From: JAIQET01 sp035542575
GTDB lineage: Bacteria > Acidobacteriota > Terriglobia > Terriglobales > Acidobacteriaceae
Reading direction: 5' to 3'
Assembly: GCA_035542575.1 (NCBI GenBank)
Contig: DATKLE010000014.1
Span: 50,328-114,327 of the forward strand
DNA length: 64,000 bases
In this document: one piece after another, positions 45,761-53,771 of the stretch
Numbering within the stretch: position 1 is the stretch's first letter
How the letters are laid out: each line of letters begins with the position of its first letter
The notes under the pieces: model-generated
What the model saw: the letters and a program-made list of their open reading frames with translations, nothing else
The model's database searches: none
Told to the model about the DNA's origin: nothing
Made by a program: the position numbers and the translations under genes

Positions 45761-46213
45761 TCACTCTGCCGCTGCCGTGTGATCGTGGACGATCTTCCAT
45801 CCGTCCGGAAACTTGCGGAAAATGAGCGTGAACAATCCATGTGGCGTTTTCCCATCCGGCATCGTCAGATGAAACGCTCCGCGCACGAAAGCTGCATTTC
45901 GCCCTAGCGGCTCGATCCGCAGATCGGAAAACTCCAGTTTGCCCATCTCCCGCCCCTCGCTCTGGTAGGTCTTGCGATAGCGTTCGAGGGTTGCCTCCCA
46001 GCCTGACGTCTCCTTCGCCCCAGAGAAGAATGTCAGGTCCGAGGAATTCCAGTATCCGGCCATGAAACCCTCCAGGTCATGGCGGTTCCAGGCGTCTTGC
46101 TGACGCTGCAGAACTTCCTGGATAGCGGATCTTGCCTGCTCGCCCGAATCCTTCCCTTCTGCGAGGACTGTGAAAATCAGGATCAAGCTGACAATCAAGG
46201 ACGTCTGGCGCAT
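45761..46213 (-). CDS. Exported SnoaL/DUF4440-type protein (NTF2-like fold)
   Basis: 150 residues from ATG 46213, which has a GGAGGC ribosome binding site; an upstream in-frame start is rejected. The signal peptide is MRQTSLIVSLILIFTVLAEG. The mature part is a cone-shaped NTF2-like domain: IQEVLQRQQDAWNRHDLEGFMAGYW, TFFSGAKETSGWEATLERY and FTLIFRKFPDGWKIVHDHTA, which is the typical DUF4440 ending. Function unknown. Confidence 0.85.
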   Translation of the reverse strand: MRQTSLIVSLILIFTVLAEGKDSGEQARSAIQEVLQRQQDAWNRHDLEGFMAGYWNSSDLTFFSGAKETSGWEATLERYRKTYQSEGREMGKLEFSDLRIEPLGRNAAFVRGAFHLTMPDGKTPHGLFTLIFRKFPDGWKIVHDHTAAAE

Positions 46214-46289
46214 TGCTGTGCCTCCGGAGTACACAGTGTCTCACGCGGGTCTTGGGCGTTGAGCTGTAAAGATGGGTGGGAATCCACGG

Positions 46290-46336
46290 TGGGGGCGATA
46301 CGCCCCCACGACAGCCGGCGGGACGCCAGCGCTACG
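46290..46336. repeat. GC-rich palindromic intergenic repeats
   Basis: GGGGGCGATACGCCCCC hairpin followed by GCCGGCGGGACGCCAGCGC, a near copy of the element at 12.8 kb. Confidence 0.5.
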
Positions 46337-46349
46337 ACTGACGATTGCT

Positions 46350-46832
46350 TTACGCCCGGCCCTTCCGGACCGCGGCCATCGCTTTGGCGCCCGCTACTTC
46401 CCACGGACGCTTGGGACGCGCGGTCTGCGGCTTGTCGCGATCCACGATGCGATCGTACTGGTAGGACTCACTCACCGTGCCCAACGATTCGTTGTAGAGA
46501 GTGGGCAGTCCCAGGCCTTCCTTCAGTTCTTCGGTGAATTGCTGCAAGGCCTTCAAATGATCGGCGGTGGCCGGAACTTCGGTTTTGGCGGTCTTCAGGA
46601 ATTGCTGGTATCCCCGGTTCACCAGCTTCGAAATTTCGCTGCCGATCAGGTAGCCGGGATAGGCGAATATCTTGACACCGTCCGCGGGTGTCTTCTGGAT
46701 GGCGGCCGAGCAATTGTACTTCTTCAGGAAAACGCGACCCTGCGTGCCCGGCGCGTCGAGCACGTCAAAGCCATGCTCGCGCAGCCAGTTCAGCGCTTCT
46801 TCATAATTGCGTTCTTCTACCTTGGTGGTCAT
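46350..46832 (-). CDS. Hypothetical protein of 160 aa
   Basis: From ATG 46832 it begins MTTKVEERNYEEALNWLREHGFDV. A small alpha/beta domain includes GRVFLKKYNCSAAIQ and FAYPGYLIGSEISKLVNRGYQQFL. The C-terminus is basic (TARPKRPWEVAGAKAMAAVRKG). The compact, charged composition and clean frame support a real cytoplasmic protein. It resembles conserved acidobacterial hypotheticals, but no function is known. Confidence 0.75.
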   Translation of the reverse strand: MTTKVEERNYEEALNWLREHGFDVLDAPGTQGRVFLKKYNCSAAIQKTPADGVKIFAYPGYLIGSEISKLVNRGYQQFLKTAKTEVPATADHLKALQQFTEELKEGLGLPTLYNESLGTVSESYQYDRIVDRDKPQTARPKRPWEVAGAKAMAAVRKGRA

Positions 46833-46920
46833 TGCGTGCGATGAGCCCCTTCTTCCCGTTAGATGCGCATTCCCTAAAAAGGTACCTTTCGGGCCGCCCC
46901 CGCATCCAACTCCCATCTTT

Positions 46921-46926
46921 TATAAT
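46921..46926 (+). promoter_or_regulatory. Possible -10 element of the cysM operon
   Basis: TATAAT in TTTTATAATC, 75 nt before the first possible cysM start. Confidence 0.45.
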
Positions 46927-47001
46927 CTAACCACCAGTTGCTGAAACCTGAATTCGCCGTTTGGACAGATTACGATAGTCACGGCGAGTCTCCTGCATCG
47001 T

Positions 47002-48012
47002 ATGCGGCCAGCCTCTCGTAGAGTCGGGCAAGTGTCAGATTCCCCGGTACATGCTTCGCCCCGAAGCGCTGTCGGGCGGTCCGCGAATGCGGCCAACTCC
47101 CTTGGGCAGCATACCCTCGATCACATCGGCAATACTCCACTCCTGCGTCTGACGCGCCTGGTGGCGGAGCACCCCGGCGTGGAACTCCTGGGCAAGGCCG
47201 AGTGGTTCAATCCCGGAGGCTCGGTGAAGGACCGTGCCGCCGCCAGCATCATCGCCGCCGCCCTGCGTGGTGGACAACTTCGCCCGGGCAAGATCCTGCT
47301 CGACTCCACCAGCGGCAACACCGGCATCGCCTATGCCATGATTGGCGCTGCCCAGGGAATTCCTGTCACGTTGTGCATGCCGGAAAACGTTTCTGTCGAG
47401 CGCAAGCGCATTCTGCATGCCTACGGCGCGAACATCATCTATACCGATCCGGCCGAAGGCTCGGATGGCGCCATTCGCATGGCGCGCGAGCTCGCCGCCC
47501 AGCATCCTGATCTGTATTTCTACGCCGACCAGTACTCCAACGACGCCAACTGGCGGGCCCACTACCATGGCACGGCCAACGAAATCTGGCAACAAACCGA
47601 GGGACGTATTACCCACTTCGTGTCCATGCTGGGCACCAGCGGAACGTTTGTCGGCACGACCCGCCGTCTGAAGGAGCTGAACCCGCACATCCGCTGCATC
47701 TCGCTGCAGCCGGACGCGCCTTTCCACGGCATCGAAGGCGCCAAGCACATGCCCAGCGCCATCGTGCCCAGGATTTATGACGCCTCGCTGGCTGACGCCA
47801 ATCTAGAAATCTCGACCGAAGCCTCCTATGCCATGGCCCGGCATCTGGCCCGCGAAGCAGGATTGTTGGTAGGAATCTCCGCGGCTGCGGCGGTGGTCGG
47901 CTGCCTGCAAATTGCACAGCAACTGAGGAAGAACGAACCGGCCGTGATGGTCACCATCCTCTGCGACTCCGGCGACAAGTATTTGAGCGAGAGATTCTGG
48001 GAGGAAGGATAA
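47002..48012 (+). CDS. cysM: Cysteine synthase CysM-type (PLP beta-replacement enzyme)
   Basis: 336 residues from ATG 47002 (an in-frame GTG at 47032 is possible). PLP Lys K76 in NPGGSVKDRAA, the phosphate loop LDSTSGNTGIAYAMIG and LGTSGTFVGTTRRLKE are cysteine-synthase hallmarks. The genes that follow encode a JAMM protease, a ThiS-like carrier and an E1-like activating enzyme with rhodanese. This reproduces the Mycobacterium CysM-Mec-CysO-MoeZ pathway, in which CysM condenses O-phosphoserine with a protein thiocarboxylate. The annotation as a CysO-dependent enzyme rests on that context. Confidence 0.88.
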   Translation: MRPASRRVGQVSDSPVHASPRSAVGRSANAANSLGQHTLDHIGNTPLLRLTRLVAEHPGVELLGKAEWFNPGGSVKDRAAASIIAAALRGGQLRPGKILLDSTSGNTGIAYAMIGAAQGIPVTLCMPENVSVERKRILHAYGANIIYTDPAEGSDGAIRMARELAAQHPDLYFYADQYSNDANWRAHYHGTANEIWQQTEGRITHFVSMLGTSGTFVGTTRRLKELNPHIRCISLQPDAPFHGIEGAKHMPSAIVPRIYDASLADANLEISTEASYAMARHLAREAGLLVGISAAAAVVGCLQIAQQLRKNEPAVMVTILCDSGDKYLSERFWEEG

Positions 48013-48015
48013 GAA

Positions 48016-48097
48016 TTTTCAATTTCCAATTGCCGATTGCCAAGTCCGGTCCAAAGTTCACGTTGGCAATCGGCAATTGAAAATTGGCAATTCGAAT
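48016..48097. repeat. Paired inverted heptamer-phase arrays between cysM and mec
   Basis: Left arm (48016-48043): TTTTCAA, TTTCCAA and two more. Right arm (48063-48097): TTGGCAA, TCGGCAA and three more. The right arm is the inverted counterpart of the left (CAATTGCCGATTGCCAA against TTGGCAATCGGCAATTG, 17 nt exactly complementary) and ends 2 nt before the mec ATG. Confidence 0.75.
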
Positions 48098-48099
48098 TC

Positions 48100-48534
48100 A
48101 TGCTCAAGATCTACAAATCCGCCTATGAGTTTATTCGCCGGCACGGCGAACAGACCTATCCGCATGAGTGCTGCGGGGTGCTGCTGGGGCAGATGAACGG
48201 CGACGGGCGCGTGGTCACATCAGCTGTGCCCTGCGGCAATACCCGCACCGACTCGCCGCAGAACCGCTATCATATCGATCCCAAGGAACTGGTGCGCATC
48301 CAGCGGGAAGGCCGCGAGCGCAACCAGGACATCCTCGGTTTTTATCACTCTCATCCCGACCATCCGGCGTGCTGGTCCTCGACCGATCTCGCCGAAGCGC
48401 ACTGGTTTGGTTGTTCCTATGTGATTACCAGCGTGGAAAAGGGCAAGGCAGTATTGACGAATTCATTCCTGCTGGACGGAACCGGGGAGGATGACAAGCA
48501 TCTCGACGAAGAGCCAATCCAGATCGCACTCTGA
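48100..48534 (+). CDS. mec: JAMM/Mov34 metalloprotease (Mec-like, CysO-cysteine peptidase)
   Basis: 144-residue zinc protease from ATG 48100. JAMM ligands: E23 in YPHECCGVLLG, and H83, H85 and D96 in FYHSHPDHPACWSSTD. The stand-alone JAMM next to a ThiS-like carrier matches Mec of the CysO pathway, which releases cysteine from the carrier's C-terminus. Here it may also trim the carrier, because CysO ends in two extra residues after Gly-Gly. A longer upstream frame reads through the heptamer array and is rejected. Confidence 0.88.
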   Translation: MLKIYKSAYEFIRRHGEQTYPHECCGVLLGQMNGDGRVVTSAVPCGNTRTDSPQNRYHIDPKELVRIQREGRERNQDILGFYHSHPDHPACWSSTDLAEAHWFGCSYVITSVEKGKAVLTNSFLLDGTGEDDKHLDEEPIQIAL

Positions 48535-48595
48535 ATCCCCGGGTAAACCAGGCGCATCTGTAAGACTGGGGGTGGCCCAGAAAGAAGAAGTTGCT

Positions 48596-48871
48596 ATGAA
48601 AATACTTATTCCGACACCCCTGCGCCAGTATTCGAACAAACAGTCTGCGGTGGAGCTCAAGGCCGCCACCGTCGGCGAAGCGCTTTCCGGCCTGGTGACT
48701 CAGCACCCGGATCTGCGCCGCCAGCTCTACACCGAGGAGGGCAAACTGCGCGCCTTCGTCAATGTTTACCTGAACGACGAAGATGTGCGTTACCTGCAGA
48801 AAGAGGCCACCCGGGTGCGCGACAGTGATACCATTGCCATCGTGCCTTCGATTGCCGGAGGCCGGGCATAG
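48596..48871 (+). CDS. cysO: ThiS/MoaD-family sulfur carrier protein (CysO-like)
   Basis: 91-residue beta-grasp protein from ATG 48596. It starts MKILIPTPLRQYSN, as CysO does, and has FVNVYLNDEDVRYL and a C-terminal AIVPSIAGGRA. The Gly-Gly that must be adenylated and converted to a thiocarboxylate is at residues 88-89 but is followed by Arg-Ala, so the carrier is a pro-form. Similar extensions on QbsE-type carriers are removed by a JAMM protease. It lies 61 bp after mec and 138 bp before moeZ. Confidence 0.9.
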   Translation: MKILIPTPLRQYSNKQSAVELKAATVGEALSGLVTQHPDLRRQLYTEEGKLRAFVNVYLNDEDVRYLQKEATRVRDSDTIAIVPSIAGGRA

Positions 48872-48970
48872 TGAGGATGGCTTCTGATTGTCGAATGACA
48901 ACTCTCTCCCAATCCCGCTGTTGGTGTTGTTGTCCGTCCTGTTGTTGTCTCTAAGTTTCGCCTCCCAACC

Positions 48971-48998
48971 GGAAATCGAAAATCGGCAGTCGAAAATT
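48971..48998. repeat. Heptamer-phase array between cysO and moeZ
   Basis: Units GGAAATC, GAAAATC and two variants, 11 nt before the moeZ start. Confidence 0.6.
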
Positions 48999-49009
48999 TT
49001 GAGGTTTTT

Positions 49010-50182
49010 ATGGCCCCCACAACCGAAGTTAAACCTGAAGCCGCAACCCTTACCAACGACGAGATCCTGCGCTACTCGCGCCACCTGATCATGCCCGAGG
49101 TGGGCATGGAAGGGCAGCAGAAGCTCAAGGCTGCGCGCGTGCTGTGCATCGGCGCCGGCGGCCTGGGCTCGCCGCTGGCGTTGTATCTGGCGGCCGCGGG
49201 CGTGGGCACGCTCGGCATCGTGGACTTCGACGTAGTGGACTATACGAACCTGCAGCGCCAGATCATTCACACCACCGCCGACGTGGGCCGCAAGAAGCTC
49301 GATTCCGCCACCGAAAAACTGAAGGCGATCAATCCGTTTCTGAACCTACGCACCTTCGAGACCAGGCTGACCAGCGAGAATGCGCTCGAACTGTTCCGCG
49401 CCTTTGACATCATCGCCGACGGCACGGACAACTTTCCTACGCGCTACCTGGTGAATGACGCCTGCGTGCTGACAGGCAGGCCGAACGTCTATGGTTCGAT
49501 TTTTCGCTTCGAAGGGCAGGCCAGCGTTTTCGCCACCGAGCATGGACCCTGCTACCGCTGCCTGTATCCCGAGCCGCCACCGCCGGGACTGGTGCCCTCC
49601 TGCGCGGAGGGCGGAGTGCTTGGCATTCTTCCCGGGTTAGTGGGCGTGATGCAGGCCACGGAGGTCATCAAGCTGATCCTGGGTAAAGGTGAGCCGCTCA
49701 TCGGACGCCTACTGCTCGTCGACGCGCTAGGCATGAAGTTCCGCGAACTCAAGCTGCGAAAGAATCCTGATTGCCCCGCCTGCGGGACGCATCCTACCGT
49801 CACAAAGCTGATAGACTACAACGAGTTTTGCGGAATTCGCGGTGAGGAGAAGGCAGTGCACAGCAACGTTCCTGAGATCCAGGTGGAAGAACTGAAGCAG
49901 CGACTGGACGCCGGCGACGATCTGTTCGTGCTTGACGTGCGCGAGCCCCACGAATACCAGATCTGCAACCTTGGGGGGTATTTGATTCCCCTGGGCGACC
50001 TGCCCAAGCGGGTGCACGAACTCGACTCCAGCCGCGAGATCGTGGCCCATTGCCGCTCCGGCGTGCGCAGCGGCAAGGCGGTGGACTTCCTGCGGCAAGC
50101 AGGATTCAAGAAGGTGCACAACCTGGCGGGCGGGATTCTGGCCTGGGCTGACAAGGTGGACCCCACGATGCCGAAGTACTGA
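49010..50182 (+). CDS. moeZ: Adenylyltransferase/sulfurtransferase MoeZ (E1-like plus rhodanese)
   Basis: 390 residues. The N-terminal MoeB/ThiF domain adenylates the carrier: RYSRHLIMPEVG, ATP loop GAGGLGSPLALYLA at residues 48-61, CYRCLYP and CPACG zinc pairs, and PSCAEGGVLGILPG with the active-site Cys. The C-terminal rhodanese domain (from about 285) has DVREPHEYQICN and the persulfide loop HCRSGVRS with C348. It activates CysO and transfers sulfur to it. Last gene of the cysM-mec-cysO-moeZ set. Confidence 0.94.
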   Translation: MAPTTEVKPEAATLTNDEILRYSRHLIMPEVGMEGQQKLKAARVLCIGAGGLGSPLALYLAAAGVGTLGIVDFDVVDYTNLQRQIIHTTADVGRKKLDSATEKLKAINPFLNLRTFETRLTSENALELFRAFDIIADGTDNFPTRYLVNDACVLTGRPNVYGSIFRFEGQASVFATEHGPCYRCLYPEPPPPGLVPSCAEGGVLGILPGLVGVMQATEVIKLILGKGEPLIGRLLLVDALGMKFRELKLRKNPDCPACGTHPTVTKLIDYNEFCGIRGEEKAVHSNVPEIQVEELKQRLDAGDDLFVLDVREPHEYQICNLGGYLIPLGDLPKRVHELDSSREIVAHCRSGVRSGKAVDFLRQAGFKKVHNLAGGILAWADKVDPTMPKY

Positions 50183-50236
50183 GCGTGGTCAACTACAACG
50201 ACGACGTGCTGGCATCCTCCAACTAAAGCGCCAGGC

Positions 50237-50262
50237 AAAAAAACGGGGAGCTTGCGCTCCCC
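50237..50262 (-). terminator. Rho-independent terminator for the small exported protein gene
   Basis: On the minus strand a 7-bp GGGGAGC/GCTCCCC stem with a 4-nt loop (50245-50262) is followed by a run of seven T (50237-50243). It lies 24 bp after the stop of the gene at 50287. Confidence 0.85.
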
Positions 50263-50286
50263 ATGTCTACTCAGGAGACTCCACCA

Positions 50287-50667
50287 CTACTTGCTGCCCT
50301 CGGCCTGGGCGGTTTCCTGCCCGATCGCCAGCGCGTACTTCTTGCCCGAGAAACGAATCTCGGAAAGCGTCTTGGTCCCGTTGCTGTTGCTGCTCACGAC
50401 GGCCGAGTCGGTGCTCGCGGCGCTGTTGAGTTCGATCACCCGCGCGGGCACGGTGGCCACGACGTTCTTGCCCTGCATGATGTTGAGCGTTACGTCGGAA
50501 CCGTTTCCGTCCCAGGTGAGCTTGTACTGTCCAGGCGCCACCTGCTTGCCGGCGATGGTAACCGGGTCTACTACCGCAAGCGAACCCTTGCTGGCGGCGA
50601 AGGCGCTGCTCGCCAGCAGTAAAGCCACTCCCAGCAGCAAGCCCTTGAAGATTCTCGATACTTTCAT
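50287..50667 (-). CDS. Small exported protein of unknown function
   Basis: 126 residues from ATG 50667 with AAGGAG upstream; a longer in-frame start is rejected because it lies before the ribosome binding site. The signal peptide is MKVSRIFKGLLLGVALLLASSAFA with a clean AFA cut. The mature part is a short all-beta domain: VVDPVTIAGKQVAPGQYKLTWDG, VTLNIMQGKNVVATVPARV, EIRFSGKKYALAIG. Proteins of this shape are common in Acidobacteria and are unassigned. It has its own terminator. Confidence 0.82.
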   Translation of the reverse strand: MKVSRIFKGLLLGVALLLASSAFAASKGSLAVVDPVTIAGKQVAPGQYKLTWDGNGSDVTLNIMQGKNVVATVPARVIELNSAASTDSAVVSSNSNGTKTLSEIRFSGKKYALAIGQETAQAEGSK

Positions 50668-51284
50668 GTGCTCCTTTTTCTTTCCCGAAAAGCGTCGGGA
50701 ACCGGTTCGGGGCGGCCTGAACTCGCCTTTGCGAAGAACGCTTGCGTTTGTCCGCAAAAGGCCTACAATGCTGCCTCGGGGTTAAGCAAAAAGCGCCGGG
50801 CTGCAAAGCCTCGCGCTCTTTGCTCCGGGGATTGTTCTCACCTGGGCCGCCAAACCGAGTGTGAGACAGTCCCTTTAACCCCTGAAACTTTTCTGCGAAC
50901 CGGATTGGCTGGTTAGCTCCCGGTCCCCACTATCGCGTCAAGATACGTCTTGACCGCTTGAGAAGTTCCCTCTCGCCTTGATTTCTTTCGATTCATTGGA
51001 CGCGCAGAGCGCCGCTTTGTTAGCAAAATGCCCACCCTGCGGTCCTTCCCACACGGTCCGTGTGTATTGTCTAAGCGGCCGGGACACGGCGTTTGCCGCC
51101 CACACGGAGACCTAGCACGCTATTGCCCAAGGCAAAAAAGCGAAACGCATTGATTGCATACGGGAGAGCGGGCCCAAGCGAACTGATGGTGCGTTCGTTA
51201 TCGAACGAGGTGGTCCAAAAGCGGACAGGCGGCGTGCGCTCCAGCTCTGCTCGGAAGCATCGGCCACACGTGGCAGGCTCTTCG
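50668..51284. other. 617-bp gap with a possible small RNA
   Basis: No coding gene is visible. On the plus strand a TTGCGT/TACAAT pair with 16-nt spacing (TACAAT at 50764-50769) precedes a hairpin of AGCAAAAAGCGC (50785-50796) and GCGCTCTTTGCT (50813-50824), 12 bp with one mismatch. No gene follows in that direction before the convergent oxidoreductase. Confidence 0.4.
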
Positions 51285-52256
51285 CTACTTGGTTAGTCGC
51301 AACACGACCTTCCCGAAATTTTCCCGCTGGGCCAGCAGCCGGTACGCCTCCGCAGCTTGTTCCATGGGCAACACGTGGCCTATTACCGGGCGGAGATGCC
51401 CCTGTGCCGTCCATGCGGAAAGCTGCTGCCAGGCCTCGTCCATCAGGCCGCGCTTGGCGGAGAGGTAGCTGAGCCACAATCCATGCACGCTGGCCCCCTT
51501 GGCATAGAGCATGCGCGTATCAAGCTCGGCGCGCTGGCCGCTGGCGGCGCCGTAGACGATAATGCGCCCAAAGTCGCGCAAGCAGCGCACGCTCTTGGCG
51601 ACGTGCTCGCCGCCCAGCATTTCAAACACCGCATCTACGCCGGCGCCGCGTGTCAAATCCTTGATTACTTCCTCGTAGTCTTTCTGCTTGTAGTTGATGC
51701 CATGCTGCAGGCCGAGCTCTTTGACGCGGGCCAGCTTGTCATCGGAGGAAGAAGTGCCATACATCTCGACGCCGAGCAACCTGCCGATCTGTACCGCAGC
51801 CGTGCCCACGCCGCCGGCGACAGCGTGAATCAGCACCCGCGGCGCTTCACCCTTTGAGCGGGCCGTGTCTCCCAGCGGCCCTGCTTTCCAATACGCGAAA
51901 TACGCGGTGAAATAATTCACCGGGAAGGCGGCTCCCTCCTCCGGGCTCCAGCCCGGCGGCACCGGCCACAGCAACTCCGGTCGCGTGGCAATGCGCTCCG
52001 CAAACGCCCCCCACTGCGCGTAGCCCATGACGCGCTGCCCGTCGCGCTCCCGTACCCCGGCGAACTCCCGTCCTGCCACCAGCGGCGGCGGCGGAGTCCC
52101 TGGGTAACCCCCGGAGGTCGTGATGATGTCGGCAAAATTGACGCCACCCGCCTCCACCTTCACCATCTCCTGGCCCGGGCCCGGCTGCGGATCCGGAGTC
52201 TCGCCCACCTGCAGCACTTCGGGGCCCCCTAATCGACTGATCACAATAGCTTTCAT
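51285..52256 (-). CDS. Zinc-independent quinone oxidoreductase (MDR family)
   Basis: 323 residues from ATG 52256, giving the family start MKAIVISRLGGPEVL. Landmarks: GGVNFADIITTSGGYPG, VAGREFAGV, VNYFTAYFAYW and the NADPH loop LIHAVAGGVGTAAVQIGRLLG, then MLGGEHVAKSVRCL. No catalytic-zinc Cys/His set is present, which places it with quinone oxidoreductases (QOR/crystallin type) rather than alcohol dehydrogenases. A longer frame to 52418 lacks homology-like sequence before this Met. Confidence 0.92.
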   Translation of the reverse strand: MKAIVISRLGGPEVLQVGETPDPQPGPGQEMVKVEAGGVNFADIITTSGGYPGTPPPPLVAGREFAGVRERDGQRVMGYAQWGAFAERIATRPELLWPVPPGWSPEEGAAFPVNYFTAYFAYWKAGPLGDTARSKGEAPRVLIHAVAGGVGTAAVQIGRLLGVEMYGTSSSDDKLARVKELGLQHGINYKQKDYEEVIKDLTRGAGVDAVFEMLGGEHVAKSVRCLRDFGRIIVYGAASGQRAELDTRMLYAKGASVHGLWLSYLSAKRGLMDEAWQQLSAWTAQGHLRPVIGHVLPMEQAAEAYRLLAQRENFGKVVLRLTK

Positions 52257-52528
52257 GTCCCACAGTGTACCAGCGCAACGGCATGGAACCAGCAAGACCG
52301 TCGTCGGCTGGATTGACAGTTCCAGCGTTTCACCAGAGGTATATACTTCCCTTGGAATATGTTGGCCGGTTTCCCGTTTCGCTCTGCGGGACGGGGCAGG
52401 AGCCGTTAATTCTTTCATAGGCTCCGTTTCATAGATGCTGGCCGCCGGTATGTCGGCAGTTGGTGGCCAGTGCGGAATTCTGCCCTGGGGGTCGGACCGT
52501 GGGGTGGAATTCCGGGAGGGTTCATGCC

Positions 52529-53620
52529 GTGGACGTAATACTGGTTCGAGTCTTATTTGTTCTTTTTGTTGCTGTTACCTGCTATCTGATTCGGCCCTTC
52601 GGGCTTCCTGCAAATCTGGACGCAGGAGTGGGAGTTCTTGTTGGTATCGCCATCGTGATCTTTGAGTGGCGACTGCGCCTGATGAGCCTGAAGCGCCTGA
52701 TCGGATCTGCCATCGGCAGCGTGCTTGGCATCATTGGTGCCTACTTATTCGCCTTGGTGATCCGCAACAGTCTCCCCCCCGGGCCAACCCAGAGCTTTCT
52801 GATGCTCATGGTGATGCTGCTGATGGCGTACGTAGGGCTGGCGGTCGGGGCCAACAAAGGCGATCTGCTGAACCTCTCGGCGCTGGGCGGGATCTTCGGA
52901 GGAGAAAAGCAGTCGAAGAAGAGCTACAAGATCCTCGATACCAGCGTCATCATTGACGGCCGTATCGCGGACGTGGCCGAAACCGGTTTTCTCGATGGCA
53001 CCATTGTCATCCCGCAGTTCGTCCTGCGCGAGCTGCAGCTGGTGGCCGATTCTGCCGATTCCCTCAAGCGTAACCGTGGCCGCCGCGGTCTCGACATCCT
53101 GCAGCGCTTGCAGAAGGTCGCTTCGCTGCAGATTCAGATCGTGGAGGACGACTTTCCCACCATCCGCGAAGTAGATATGAAGCTGATCGAACTGGCTAAG
53201 CTCTATGAGGGCAAGATCATCACTAACGACTTCAACCTGAACAAGGTCGCGCAACTGCAGGGCGTCGAGGTGCTGAACATCAACGAACTGGCCAACTCGC
53301 TCAAACCCATCGTGCTCCCGGGCGAGATCATGAAGGTCTTCATCCTGAAGGAAGGCAAGGAGTACAACCAGGGGGTTGCCTATCTCGACGACGGCACCAT
53401 GGTGGTAGTGGACAACGCGCGCAAGATGATCGGCAAGACCATCGACATTTCCGTGACCTCGGTGCTGCAGACTACGGCGGGGAAGATGATCTTCGGCAAG
53501 TGGGACGAGCGCGCGGCCACGCGCGCCGAGTCCCGGCCCGCCGTCAGCGTGGTGACGGCCGTGCCCAGCTCGAGCTCCGAGGCAAAGAAACCGATCATGG
53601 CAGAGCGGCCCACGGAATAG
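52529..53620 (+). CDS. Membrane-anchored PIN/TRAM-domain protein (YacL-like)
   Basis: 363 residues from GTG 52529, with GGGAGG 9 nt upstream. Four N-terminal transmembrane helices (VRVLFVLFVAVTCYLI, GVGVLVGIAIVIFEW, LIGSAIGSVLGIIGAYLFAL, FLMLMVMLLMAYVGLAVGA) are followed by a PIN nuclease domain (YKILDTSVIIDGRIADV with catalytic Asp residues, KIITNDFNLNKVAQ) and a TRAM RNA-binding domain (GKEYNQGVAYLDDGTMVVVDNA). Bacterial YacL/PilT-N proteins of this layout are probably membrane-bound ribonucleases. ispD and ispF follow, a common neighbourhood for this family. Confidence 0.93.
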   Translation: MDVILVRVLFVLFVAVTCYLIRPFGLPANLDAGVGVLVGIAIVIFEWRLRLMSLKRLIGSAIGSVLGIIGAYLFALVIRNSLPPGPTQSFLMLMVMLLMAYVGLAVGANKGDLLNLSALGGIFGGEKQSKKSYKILDTSVIIDGRIADVAETGFLDGTIVIPQFVLRELQLVADSADSLKRNRGRRGLDILQRLQKVASLQIQIVEDDFPTIREVDMKLIELAKLYEGKIITNDFNLNKVAQLQGVEVLNINELANSLKPIVLPGEIMKVFILKEGKEYNQGVAYLDDGTMVVVDNARKMIGKTIDISVTSVLQTTAGKMIFGKWDERAATRAESRPAVSVVTAVPSSSSEAKKPIMAERPTE

Positions 53621-53674
53621 CCCAGTCTCCAGTTTGGGGGCGGGCGCTCCTGCCCGCCCCGGAATTTCCGAGAC

Positions 53675-53748
53675 AGTACTGAGTAGCTGGTACCGCGTAC
53701 CGAGCAGGCAGGGACCGCTCGGGACTCGCAACTCGGTACTCGATACTG
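53675..53748. repeat. Heptamer-phase arrays upstream of ispD
   Basis: Array 1 (53675-53709) has AGTACTG, AGTAGCT and further units. Array 2 (53721-53748) has GGGACTC, GCAACTC and two more. They end 8 nt before the ispD -10 box. A GGGCGGGCGCTCCTGCCCGCCC hairpin lies just upstream (about 53638-53660). Confidence 0.65.
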
Positions 53749-53756
53749 TCCAGGCG

Positions 53757-53762
53757 TATACT
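53757..53762 (+). promoter_or_regulatory. -10 element of ispD (leaderless)
   Basis: TATACT ends 9 nt before ATG 53772, with no ribosome binding site between. Confidence 0.6.
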
Positions 53763-53771
53763 TGACGCCCC

